Shown here: piece after piece, positions 46,228 to 58,300 of the stretch | How positions within the stretch are numbered: position 1 is the first letter of the stretch | Layout of the letters: each line of letters begins with the position of its first letter | NCBI RefSeq assembly: GCF_000835495.1 | Contig: NW_015622545.1 | Span: 682,001 to 746,000, forward strand | Source: Cladophialophora immunda | Taxonomy: Eukaryota; Ascomycota; Eurotiomycetes; Chaetothyriales; Herpotrichiellaceae | Length of the DNA: 64,000 nucleotides | Direction of reading: 5' to 3' | Program-made: the position numbers and the translations under genes | The notes under the pieces: generated by a model | Databases searched by the model: none | The model's input: the letters and a program-made list of their open reading frames with translations, nothing else | Told to the model about the DNA's origin: nothing

Positions 46228-49200
46228 TTAAAGACCATTAAGCTGGATAAAGCTAACTTGGCCGGAATTCAGCCCAATAGCAATCGTATTGCCGTAGAAT
46301 GCCGAACAATCACTTCGATACTCATGTGGAAGCCAGAGAAGATTATGTTCACCTCGTCGAATCCACTCATTTTTGATTACAATAGTTTCGTTGGTTGAAG
46401 ATTCGATGGCCTGGCTAGGAAGTAGTCGATCATCGATAAATAGAGTTCCTCGATTAGTGAGTAAAGTCTTATTGTCGATCGTAAATCTGATGGTTGCAAC
46501 GGGCGGCATATCCTCGAATTTCTGCACCTCTTGACCCGTACGCGCGTTCCATAGCCTGACCGTCTCATCGTGTGATGCAGAGGCTAGTAGTGAGCCGTCG
46601 GGTGAGAAGGCCACCGCGTTTACCCAGCTAGTGTGTCCCTCTAGCTTCTGCACCTCTTGACCCGTACGCGCGTTCCATAGCCTAACCGTCTTATCGCGTG
46701 ATGTAGAGGCCAGTAGTGAGCCGTCGGGTGAGAAGGCCACCGCGTTCACTGAGTGAGTGTGTCCCTCTAGCTTCTGCACCTCTTGACCCGTACGCGGGTT
46801 CCATAGCCTGACCGTCTCATCGCGTGATGCAGAGGCTAGTAGTGAGCCGTCGGGTGAGAAGGCCACCGCGTTCACCCAGTCAGTATGTCCCTCTAGCTTC
46901 TGTACCTCTTGACCCGTACGCAGGTTCCATAGCCTGACCGTCTCATCGTATGATGCAGAGGCTAGTAGTGAGCCGTCGGGCGAGAAGGCCACTGCGTTCA
47001 CTGAGTCAGTGTGTCCCTCTAGCTTCTGTACCTCTTGACCCGTACGCGCGTTCCATAGCCTAACCGTCATATCGTGTGATGCAGAGGCTAGTAGTGAGCC
47101 GTCGGGTGAGAAGGCCACCGCGTTCACTGAGTCAGTGTGTCCCTCTAGCTTCTGCACCTCTTGACCTGTACGCGGGTTCCATAGCCTGACCGTCTTATCG
47201 CGTGATGTAGAGGCCAGTAGTGAGCCGTTAGGTGAGAAGGCCACCGCGTTCACTNNNNNNNNNNNNNNNNNNNNNNNNNNNNNNNNNNNNNNNNNNNNNN
47301 NNNNNNNNNNNNNNNNNNNNNNNNNNNNNNNNNNNNNNNNNNNNNNNNNNNNNNACCGTCTTATCGCGTGATGTAGAGGCCAGTAGTGAGCCGTTAGGTG
47401 AGAAGGCCACCGCGTTCACTGAGTCAGTGTGTCCCTCTAGCTTCTGCATCTCTTGACCCGTACGCGGGTTCCATAGCCTAACCGTCTCATCGTCTGATGC
47501 AGAGGCCAGTAGTGAGCCGTTAGGTGAGAAGGCCACCGCGTTCACCCAGTGAGTGTGTCCCTCTAGCTTCTGTAGCTCCGCACTCCATATCACTGGAGTT
47601 ATTGGATACCTTTGTATCCATGTTGGGATCTGACCACAAATGTTCCTCACTATACTAGTCTGTGGTGCGAAAATCACCGCAGACGAATAAATCTGAAGGG
47701 GAGCAAGGTCGACGATATGTCGGTTCGTAAGGATAAACCGTCGCGCGTCTTCAAGAAAGGCTGATAACTGAGTTGACTCATTCACCTATTGCTCATTTTA
47801 GGGCTAGCCTTCTCTCTAGATTTCTTAACTAGAGGTTACTTACCGATATAAGTGATTGTAAGTCGCTCACGTATTCAATGACTTCGGCGATCCTATCCAT
47901 TAGGCTTAGAGCTTCAAGCCAATATAGGAAGTACTGCCGTAAGAACTTATACACTTTGTCGTGCACTTCGTCTTTGTGAGTCCGGTCCATTCCATGCCGG
48001 ACGTGATACACCCAGTATCGGCACGCATATTGCAATGCGGGTGAGAGACATTTATTAACCGTAGCCCTGTCCACCTCTTGTCGTAGCTGGCCGGGATACT
48101 CAAGGTCGCATAGGTTCTCTCGCAGACCGTTAGATCCTGACAGTAGTTGCAGACATTTCATCAGCAGCATTCGATGTGTAGCCGGGCCGTCCACTCTAAA
48201 AGGTTCGTGTCGAATTTCGTCGCTCAACAGAAACTCGCTAAAGGATAGGTGAAGTGTCCGAACAGGTCCGAAAAAGTCGTCCGGGACCCTCAAAACAGAA
48301 TGCAGTGGGCGCAGGCGTTGCCAAATGCCCTGTTGAGAGAAGTCGTAGTGGGAGTCTTTCAGAAGATCTGTTAGGGACGCGATGGAAAGCGGCTCGGCAA
48401 GGACAACAATGGATCCGATAATCACGCGGAATTCTTCATAGAGCAGCTCCGCGTCACGTGACCAACTCACCTCTGCCGACAGTTGCTGTAGCACGGGAAG
48501 GTATGTTTGCCCTATTGGGGACATCGTTCCTATGCTTTTCATCTCTAAAAATTTCTCTAGCCTTGCTCGAGGGTTCCACCACCTGTTATCACCGACGAAT
48601 CGACAAATAGTCGCGGCAACGATGAACAAAGGGATAGACATCTCGGTCAATAGCTGGATGACTTTATCGCCAGGCCAGTCATGCTCTAGCCGTGACTCCG
48701 GAGGTGTATCATTGTTGTAATTCTCACTAATTTTCGAGAACGCATCTTTCAGGAAAATAGTGATGTCATGCTGAATCGTTGTACGAGGAACGATATCTTG
48801 AAGAACCATGTCTTGATGGACTTCGGCGGATATCCTTTTGAATTCTTGTAGAATGGGTAGCTCGGGTCGACTGGTTAGGAGGAGTCGAAGCTTGATAGTC
48901 GGCATATGAGGTAGTCGTGACCATAATTCGATGATTGTCCTCATATCGCGCTCGTTCTCACACTCGTCTAAAGCATCCACCACAATGATCAAGGTCGAAT
49001 GCTGTTTTGGAGTAGATTTGACTTTTTGTAGTGGCTCACGAATCAACGTTTTGAACTGTTCACCCAACCCTTTGGTAGAGATATCTTGGTTGGCCTTAAT
49101 TGCTTGAGCGACCAGACCATCCAGACCAGGTATTTGTAACACAAGCTGTCTGACGAGGGTGGGAAAGAGCCGTGAAGCTTTATCCCGGTCACGTCTACCC

Positions 49201-50745
49201 CGTTTGAAGAAAAAGCTGGCTCCAAGGCGGGCACTATTAGCGAATTTGCGGGCGACGGTCCGAGAAATGGTAGACTTTCCAGTGCCGGCCATGCCCTGTA
49301 GCCAGAAGATGTATTTGCCCTCCGGGTTGTCTGCCCACTGGTCAATTAGATGGAGGAGATCGACGCGGGTCCCATCGAGGCATGTCTCCGGGTACTCTTC
49401 GTCGTAAGAGTCGAATACGGCGCCTTCGACAAGAGTAAACTTATCCACGACGTACTGCTGGTTGGCGTTTAAGGTTGGCTTGGCGTTCCTGGGTCCGTAA
49501 TATCAGTGGAGGATTTTAGGGAGCTGATATTAGAGGATGGCATACTCATTGAGGCCCTCGATCACCCTTATAAGCTTTCTACTCAGCTCATCTTCGGGTT
49601 TATTGAGGCCGGAATGGTCCGTGTCGATGGGGATGGCCGTAGCATCGTGAGTCCGCGCTGAGTCTCTAGTAACAACCTAGGGGAGAAACGTTAAAAAGTA
49701 TAGATTTGGGAGCGACGGCGATGACACTTACAAGGCCAAGATACAGCCATCCCATTAAAGTGGTCGGCATGGTTTCATAGAAGGAGAAGATTTGGGTTTT
49801 CTCTCGCAGCTGTTCCTTCTCCCTCATACGGTCTGCAAAGAGTTTTTCGAGGTCGGAGAGCTCGTCACGGTGATTTCTCAGCGAGAGCAGGAGACCGTTC
49901 TCGGACCCGAGGACGGCGGTGATGGTGGCCAGAATGGCACCGGCGACAGAGGCGGACGAGCCTTGGTGAGGGGTCCCGAGGAAAATAATACCATGTGTAT
50001 TGGAGAGGATTTCTTCCGAGTCACCTCCGGCTCTACATAGGGCCTTTTGTCTTCTGTCAAGAGTAGGGACTACGTGAAGCCGATTACAGCTGACTCACCT
50101 TCTTCACGATGATGCCGCCAAAACTGTGGCAGACGAAGATAATGGGAATGCGCTGACAGGAATATCAGTAAGGGTAATCCTGAGAATTGTTAATAATACT
50201 GACGAGATTGTCCTTCCGGGCTTCTGCCAGTTGCTCCAGTAGCTTATCGCCAATCTCTTGTGCCGTCTTAACTGGTGCATTGACGAACCAGTCGGAGTTG
50301 TGGGCAAAGCTCAGTATTCTAGCCTCTGGGAATTTGGGCTGGAGTAGATCCCTGAGCAGATGCACATGTCCATTGTTGCATGTGTTCACCGATTTGGCCG
50401 GGGCATCGAATGTCACCTGTGCGGGCTCTGATGAAGCCATGTTTCCGGACTCTTTCTGGGCACTGTTTGAGGTGCTGCACCATGTGTGCACCGGGTGGGC
50501 TCCGAGGCCATGGACTGCGACGATTCTGAAAAATACTATTAGCAGGTGGGTTTGCCGGGCCAGCCTAGATGGGATACTCGCTCGAATTTGGGGTTTTCAG
50601 GGTTAGAAACGACTATGATTCCGCTAGGACGTCTCTCTTTCCTACGACCAGAGATTTTCGCAACAAACGGTAACAGTGCCGTCGAGATTAGCACGGTGGT
50701 GGCCAGCAATATCGTCAAGGCCACTGACGGGATTGTCCAGGCCAT
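46228..50745 (-). CDS. NLR-type receptor: membrane anchor, serine hydrolase-like, NACHT, WD40 repeats
   Basis: Seven exons: 50582-50745, 50204-50525, 50099-50152, 49732-50043, 49546-49676, 47844-49488 and 46228-47785; the last contains a 100-N gap. Residues 5-30 form a hydrophobic anchor. An alpha/beta hydrolase-like domain follows, with AVHGLGAHP, nucleophile motif VCHSFGG (Ser172), FLGTPHQGS and DHSG (His305). The NACHT module has Walker [10 protein letters not shown] (about 393-401) and Walker [11 protein letters not shown] (about 494-503). The C-terminus is a WD40 array of 42-aa units (NAVAFSP(D/N)GSLLAS...VRLWN) and a short non-repeat tail. This is the architecture of fungal NLRs such as SesB-like proteins, thought to act in self/non-self recognition. 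The first intron appears to be GC-AG; the others are GT-AG. Confidence 0.88.
46520..47560 (-). repeat. Near-identical 126-bp WD40-encoding tandem repeats
   Basis: Six units are readable left of the gap and two right of it, one of them cut by it. They are almost identical except at a few codons: the residue between S and D in S-x-D (R, H, Y or D), the next before T (K, M or E), the one after WN (P, A or L), and the two after GHT (DS, DW, HS, SW or HW). Such point-like variation in otherwise homogenised repeats is typical of fungal NLRs under diversifying selection. Confidence 0.9.
47255..47354. other. Assembly gap (100 N) inside WD40 array
   Basis: Exactly 100 N, a conventional filler of unknown true length. 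The 66 bases left of it (47189-47254) are identical to the 66 bases right of it (47355-47420). Confidence 0.95.
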
Positions 50746-51207
50746 CACTGGCGTCCGAGTTGACCGAGGTTAGCGGCTGCCTAATGAGACAGGACGCAAA
50801 TTGTGGCAAAAATTTGGGCCCTAGTCCAAGGCTGAATCCAGTTGTGCTTGTGATGGCTAACTGTTGGCGCCCCCGTTTAGAGAGTTGTTTTGAAGGAAGT
50901 GCCTGAAGTTAGAATGCGCAGCCTTGAAGGAGTGGGTACAAGAACAGGCAGGTCAACCGAGGATGGTTGCCTTTTCTCGCATGAACGGCGGAGCTGTCCA
51001 TGCATGTAGGTTCGCGACTTCGTCTGCTGTGGAGATGCACTACCGACGTCCGTCTGTTCCAAAGCCTCATCTCTTGCTGCCAGCTTCGAAGCACTTAACC
51101 TGCAGGGTGCTTCCGTGCTGTCGTCTGTGTTCAGCGAAGTCTATCACAACTGTCGTGGCATGCCTAGGATGACAGTAGCGGGCTTGCTTGAAGGCGCTGT
51201 TGAACTC
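50746..51207. promoter_or_regulatory. Divergent intergenic region between NLR and DUF6601 genes
   Basis: About 460 bp separates the two start codons and must hold both promoters. I see no strong TATA or known operator. Overlapping short frames here have no support. Confidence 0.4.
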
Positions 51208-52381
51208 ATGGTCTCTCAAGCTGTACCGGTTAGTTTAAGTCTCGGAGACTCAACCGATCTGGTGTTATTTTCCCGTGCTGACTCCACAACTGTGCTAGTT
51301 CACGACCAACTTACTCCAGGCACGGCCCTCGCCTTGCGGCTGCTGCCGACAGGAACCGCCGGGTGAAGAAAACACCACTGACCAGATATGGTCTGTCGAT
51401 AGCTTCCCAGCTCTGTACCACCGCCGAGAGGATCGCACTGTTAGAGTCCCTGGCGACACACCGAGCGACTTCCTTGAAAGAGATCTATCGCTCACAAAGT
51501 TAGAGAAGGTTCAAAAGCATCTGTGGTTTGCTGGGAATAAACGCCCGACGGCACCACTACACTACCAGATTTCCATTGGGCGGAGCATAACACTTATGGA
51601 GCGGATGGATCTACATCTGCTGTGGTTAAACGATGGAACTCTCTTCGTCAAGCCCATGCCGCATTATCTGCTTGATTCCGGTGTGTGGCAGGGCTACCTG
51701 ACTTGTCCATCTGATTGTGCCAATTGTGCCCGCACGGCGCCGCCAGGGTGTCCCAGGAAGAAGCTGAGGAAATGTGCTATGGGCTTCCTCTTCAGCTTCG
51801 CCTGCCTCGTATCCTATCAGAGCGATTTCGAAATCGCGCTCGAGAAGCACCTCTTTCCAAAGAGGAACGACGGCTCCGATCCATGCTGGCAAGACTGGAA
51901 GAGATTTGTGAGAGAGGTCATCGCGGCATACAAAGCGGAAGACGTCCATGAGCGGTTCCATCGTGGCGAGCTCCGCCTTTCCAGGCTCAATACGATCCAT
52001 CAGTTTAGCCAATTGCCGCCCTTCGACCCGTACTTCAGCACCTGGCACCATTACGGCGATCTATTCCGCGAAAACCTCACCTGGCTGGCGACAGCGACTG
52101 TCTTCATTGCCCTGATTCTAACGGCGATGCAGGTCGGGCTTGCCATAGAACGCCTCAATACCCAAAAATCCTTTGTCAACGCATCGTACGGGTTCACCAT
52201 CTTCGCCATGATTGGACCCATCGGTGTTTTAGGCTTGGTATTCATAGCGGCCTTGTACAATCTGTTGAAAGACTTGCCTCATCTTCTGGGTCTGACATCA
52301 AAGTCACCATATAAGAAGGTCAGCCCCTCTTCGTTAGAAATACGGCAAGGCAGGCAGACGGATGGGTCGTCCCGAGTGTAG
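51208..52381 (+). CDS. DUF6601-type fungal membrane protein, two exons
   Basis: Exon 2 (51320-52381) is secure: in frame it reads through KLEKVQKHLWFAGNKRPTAP, LHYQISIGRSI and DLHLLWLNDGTLFVKPMPHY to a stop. Exon 1 is modelled as 51208-51228 (MVSQAVP), joined by a 91-bp intron (GTTAGT...GTGCTGAC...CTCCAG) that keeps phase; this tiny exon is less certain. The product would be 360 aa. The pattern LWxAGxxxPxxPLHxQ...GR...DLHLLW...FVKPxPxYLL and the C-terminal pair of membrane helices (about 262-281 and 299-323) fit the DUF6601 family of fungal proteins of unknown function. A Cys-rich insert, SDCANCARTAPPGCP, lies near residue 140. It is divergent from the NLR gene. Confidence 0.75.
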
Positions 52382-55300
52382 AGTTACTTTCTCCCACTGT
52401 AGAGGACAGTATATTATCAACGCCAAGCAACCTCCTATACTTATCATTTGGATGGACTAGAATATGGCGGTAGTAATAAAAGGACTATGGTTGTCTGTGG
52501 CGGTTGCTCCTTGTTAGTGGCTCTAGCTATAGTTCATGGCTCCTTGAACAATTGAGAAATTATTCGACCATATAAGTGGAACAACGGATGCCATGAGCAT
52601 GCATGGTTCTTGTTATCGGTGAGATCAGCACCTAATCACCCCCAACGAAAATTTCCCCTGAGCGGGGCGCGGATCCAGCAGCCAAGGCCTGATTAGGTAT
52701 TATATTGAGCCTCCAGCCTTGCACTAATAGTAGGTGCCCTGCGAGTTAACCTTAACCGATGACACGGTGATCGCTGGTTGCGCACATCATTTCAACACCA
52801 GCGTCTCGGGTGGCTGATGTGCCCACAGGCCACAGCATTCGAAGGCTTTGCGGCGCACCAAGACCTTGCTAATACGTGGTGTGCGGAGTTCGGAACTGCC
52901 GGAGCGACGCGTGTGGTTTTATTACCGGACTGCTTTTTCGGTATTCGGTTGGTATTAGGAAAACAATGACACCGAGCTGCCGCTTAGTCATGCTCAGATT
53001 AGACGATAGGCTGTTATTGATTAGGCATAGCACAATGAGCTAATATTTTAACTCTCCGTGTGGAGAAAGTTGCAATGTGTCAGCAAGGGGGAGGGCGGTT
53101 TCGGGAACGACTGTATCTTCATGGTGATGAAAGCAAGGATGTTTGCAAGCGCCGCCCGCCCGCCGCCCTTCTACTAAACTCGGCAAGGGTCGGGAACCCT
53201 GTCGTGGTTGAAGGCGGCCATTCATGGGAGACCATAAGGAGTTGTCGAGGAGGTTTTAAGGGGCCCCAGTATGTTCTTGACTCTTTGCCGATTGGAGGGG
53301 CGTTCGCTTCAAGAGAAACATCATGAGGTGTTGTTGAGGAGGTAGGAAGCCCAGTGCGTTAAGGTAAGGAGTTTTTCCTTCTCCATTGTCTCAGATTATT
53401 GCATCTTCACCCACCAGTGGGTAGTCACCACACTAGCAGGTTCAGGAGTTTGACAGGTGGCCATGCACTTATCATGGTAAAGGAGGAAGGAGAGGGAGCT
53501 TTCGTAGAGGCGGTCGCATGCGGCGGCCAGGCAATCGTCATGCTAAGAAGGGAGAAGAGGGAGCCATTGTGGTGGCGGTTGCATGCTGCGGCAAGGTGTA
53601 GAGGAGAGTTGGGGATGTGTTTGTGAAGGCACCTCTAGCCGAGACCACTCATGCTCATGATATCAGGTTCCGAGTCTGTCATAGGGCACCTGTTCCTGGA
53701 GTGGAGGGTTAGCAAATGCGGTGTTTGCAGCCAGACGGTGGTCGAGGGACAACGGCAACTGGGGCTGTTTGGCAACGACATACTCTTGCACACAGATGTC
53801 TGACAAGCTCCAGGAGTGTCTCATAGCGATTGTATAGAGGATCGAAGAGCCACGGGCTGAAGACCAGCTCAAAGGAACGAGGCATGTTGTGGTACATGGC
53901 GGACGCTCAGGAACCACCGAGTAAACAACAAGCCAAGGCAGAATCGCTCACCGCCTTGGGACGGGACCAATACCGCCCTGTGCCTCCATTTTCATGGCGA
54001 TTAGACAGTCTAAAAGCGGCGAGCCATGTGTACCAGTGAAGCTGCGGACAGCTCTTGTCCATTGTGCTTCCTCCGGCACTGCATGCGTTTGCCGAAGATG
54101 TCCATGATGCGTCCTCCTTCCAAAGATCATGCTTGCTCTGCATTGTTATTGCCTTTGGAGCGTTCAATGCTGGCAGGATATCTTCGTCACCACGGCAAGT
54201 CCTCGTCCTCTGCGCCATTGCGTGCGAGCAAACCTTCCGTCGAACACGATCTCCTTCTCCCTCCCGTGCGAAGATTGACACCGGAGCAATCATGTGGTTG
54301 TGCAAGAGCAGACACAAGAGGGGCAACACGGCGTCGTCCAACGCAAGCATCAGAACGGCCTGTTGGGGGCTCCCTGTTGTCCCCCTGTCATCCCCCGTCG
54401 CGTCGTCATCTCGGTCAAAACATGAAGCAACCGTTGGGCGCTGTATTGATACCAACCTGAACAAAGAGAGACATTGGTGCATGATGGGAAACAAACCATT
54501 CCACATCGTTCAGCAACACAGAGTCGTTTCCTGGACAAAGACCATCTGGGCATCTGTCACACCGTCATCAAGAGAATGGACTCCCTCACAAGTGGAACAC
54601 TGCACTCTCTGGTACCGTCGTTGTAGCAGAGCTGGCCTTCTCAGACTGGCTGACCATATGCACCTCAGACGACGCGTCTTTCCAGTCACTTCTGCATCGG
54701 CAGCCATGTTCGTTCACATACGTTTCTCATTGCCGCTTGTTCAAGGGTTCCCGGGCATCGAGACCTTTTGATGCCTTCGCTTTGTCGCCACGCCGCAGTC
54801 TCGTTGGAGCTTGGCACTTCTTGCTCTGCTCTGTGACCAGTTCCTTCAGAAAACCTGTTCCTTTCTCGATCCTCCTTTCAAGCCGAGGACCCCTCGCCAG
54901 CCCTCTGACGAGCGGGAGCTTTAAGTATCCCACAATATGCCACAATAGATGTAGAAGCAAAACCTAGGTTTGTATCCAGCTCCATCCGTCGGAAACCCTC
55001 GCATCAGCAGCAGCAGTGCGCCGGCCTCATTGATCTGCCGATTGTGTGTCGGGATATGCTGCCCCGAGTTCGGAATGCAACTTCTGGGCGAATGGGCATG
55101 GATCGCTGGTGCCCAGCGAGAGGTAAACAGTCTTTCCATTTGATCGCCTGTACTGACAGATGAACTTTCAGCTCTTGACCGGCGACCATTGACCACCTTC
55201 CTTCTTGCCAGCCAGATTGCTCTGCTTCCATGCCCTCCCTCCTCAATCACTGCTGCAGGCTCCTCTTGTGCGGCGAGATATCCATCAGACTCTAGAGCTG

Positions 55301-58300
55301 ACACCTTTCCGAAAAGACTCGTACTAGACAGCCGCCGTTTGCCACACCGAAGGACGCGACACAGTTCCTTGGCCGTCGACTGCTCACCTTTGCACAACGA
55401 GTCCAGCGTGACTTCTTACAATAGACGGTACAGGAGGAGGAGCTTGCTTTATAGGTGGATACATCTCGCTTCGAGGTGGACTCATACCCCCTGGAGCACT
55501 GTCCAGGTTGATCTGACCCGTTCAGCTTTCGAGTGTGTCGGGATCTGGGGTTCGTTCGCCTATATGTTCCCTTTTGAGGATGTCCTGTGCCCATTGTGCT
55601 CCTCTCCGACGACACCGCAGTGTTGCCTCCTGTGCTGTCAAATTGGGAACACTCCTCCCTGAGAATGCATCGCAGACTCCCATCCGGAGAGGCCTCCGAC
55701 ATGCTGCTACTGCGGGGTTGTCTGCCAGCGAGCACTGAACTCAAGTCGGCGGTTCGCACCTTCGCAGGCTTCTCCTAGGCTCGACAATATCAAGGCAAGC
55801 CACCTGTTTGGAACTGCAAGGCCACAGAAAACCTACGAAGAACAACGCAATTGGCGGCTGTATCGAAAAAGGGTCACTGTCTCTTGCTGCACTGGCCCAT
55901 GCTCTCCAGCATCCGGTGCACCTCGGCGTTCCGTCGTCCGGCTTACCCCTGGGGATCGACTGCATATGCATTCTTGGAGCAGCCCTGTCCCTCTCGCCTG
56001 CTTCGGCTGGGCGACGCATCGACCAGTGCTAGCATGGCAGGATTATAGCTGGGATGAGACACGATGATGCTGAAGTTGGGAATCACCGACCAAGATCTGC
56101 ACACAGATGGATGTCGTGGCTTACAAGCAGTTCTGAAGGTCGAAAGGGAGAGTGTGACACACGGCACTTACTGCGAAGCCTGATCGGTGGCTATGAACGG
56201 TCGATACTGCAGGTACCTCGCCCGGCAACACCGTCATGATCACAGCAAAGCCAGCTTTGGAGTTGACACCACCACGTTCCCAACGCCCTCCAGCGTGGAT
56301 AGTGACCAAGGCAGACAAATAACGGGGATTTAGAGCTGCGTGGCGTTGCGCTGCGACAAGACAACTCGACACCACCTGAGACAAACGGCAGAGGTTGATG
56401 TCCGGGACTCTGGAAGGAGGCTTCATGCTCGTCTTCGGCCAGAGGTTGGGTTTCTCATGGCTGCGAACCTGTGGCAGATAGAGCGATCCTACTGGAGAAA
56501 GGCTTTGATGCTGCTTTCTTATGCCCTGGATGACCGTCCCTGCTTTGCACGGAGTGCTAATCTGACCTTCACTATGCCGCACTCGACTGGCTTAGACGAG
56601 AGTTCAGACTGTCGGCGATCAGGCACCCGAAAGGAAGAAAAAGCCTGGGAGGCGGGCCGGAGTTGTCAGCAAGCCTTTGAATTGGCATTCCGTGGCTTCA
56701 TTCCGTAGCGGGACACAGTCAAGCGTATTGGAAGAGAAGCTGATGAGTGTTTGGCATCATTGGGGCTTGTCCTCGTCCTCGTCGCGATGCGTGGCGCTAC
56801 AGATGCCACGACAAGCACGTTCCGAGTTTCTCCAGCAAGTGGTCCCGATCATCTCCCTCCACCGAACAGATTGGATACTCATGTCGGCTGCACGATCCCA
56901 TGTCCCTCCAGACGTCCTTCTGGTGCGGCGGCACTGCTCAAATCCACGCCAGCAGAGACCAGTGTGGGAATCAGAGGTTGCCAACTGTGCTCCCACGACC
57001 CCCCTGCAGCGATGGGTGGAATCCGCCCAAGCTTTTGCAGCCTTTGAGGTAAATGAAGAACGGCTGAAGGCACGAGCCCCTGGACGAGGAATGATAGAAC
57101 CGCGGCGTCATGGCAGAGGAGGTTACGCGGAGAAAAGAACATCGTCTGCCGTATTTCGCACGAGATGGATGCACAGACCCAAGGCAATCCTTGACACTCG
57201 CAGCAGTCCTCTTCGCAGGCTGTACTGAAAGCCACATCATGCTCTACACCTCCATCCATACTGCAAACTAGCCGCACAAGTCTATACCGCACTTGCACCA
57301 TCTCCGGCTTCAGTGATGTTACCAAGAATCAGAGAGAGGAAGGATGAGAGACAAAACGAAGCGCACCTGCAACGAGGCTGCCGCCCAACATGAGCCTCTA
57401 GATGCCGTCATTTCAATCTTAAACAGTGGATTATTCGACGCCATGCACAACGCAGCTTGCGAGATGCTCGAGTCGTCAGAACGAACCGCGAGCGAACAGC
57501 ACACTTACGGATACCATGCGCTGCAAGACTCGCGGCCGCCTGACACGTCGCTGAGAGCATCGCCATCTCCCGAAGCCAAGTGTTCTGTTGGACATCGGAC
57601 TGTGTGGACCGTCATGTTGTGGCACTGGAAACCGTCAATCCTCGCCCCTCAGATGGCTGTGGGCGAAGGAGACGTGGTCAGCCTCCACTGAACGTGCGCG
57701 CTCGTGTCCGTTCTCGACTCTAGCGACCTTGTGTTGCAAGTTATGCGACCCGAACTGCGGTCCTCGACGTGAAGCAGGCTCTCTAGGCCACGCATTGCAG
57801 ACACGGCATCAGGTGACACAGCCCAGTCGATATCTTGTGTCTTCGGGACTGCTCCGCTTTGGACAAGCTTCGACAACGAATGCCAGGCACATAGGTGCTG
57901 GCCTTCGGCAAGACGCAAGCGTATTGCTGTACTCGAGACGAAGTGCTCCAAGTGCGATATGGGGAGGAATGGGGCGAATGTCGCGGTCATAGGCTCATCG
58001 TATGGGTTCGTCTTCGACCCCGTTGCGTTCGACAAGGGTCGGATGCTTCGAAAACGATCGCAAATCTCCCGGAATCCGAAGCTGCAGCAAGGGCTGGATC
58101 GAGAAGCCTTCGTCGCCGAACCAATGCTTCGCCCATTGAACATTTTCTCATGTCCAATATCCGTACTTGGCGCATCAGACCTTGGAATCTTGGAACAGTT
58201 GCCGTCTCTGCCAGAGGCGGGTTCTATCGTTTGATGCCTGGCGGAATGAAGAGGCGGCCAGAACCACTCCGAGCAACCGCTGTCCTGCGACAACAAGCTG

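Noticed and set aside
51115..51366. 83-codon frame upstream of the DUF6601 exon
   Set aside because: It runs through the modelled intron; only its short MVSQAVP part is used as exon 1.
56121..56582. Possible RNase H remnant (GGVNSKAGFAVI text) on the minus strand
   Set aside because: The DGxxxxN catalytic part is not preserved and no reverse transcriptase or other retroelement domain is nearby; the likeness is too short.
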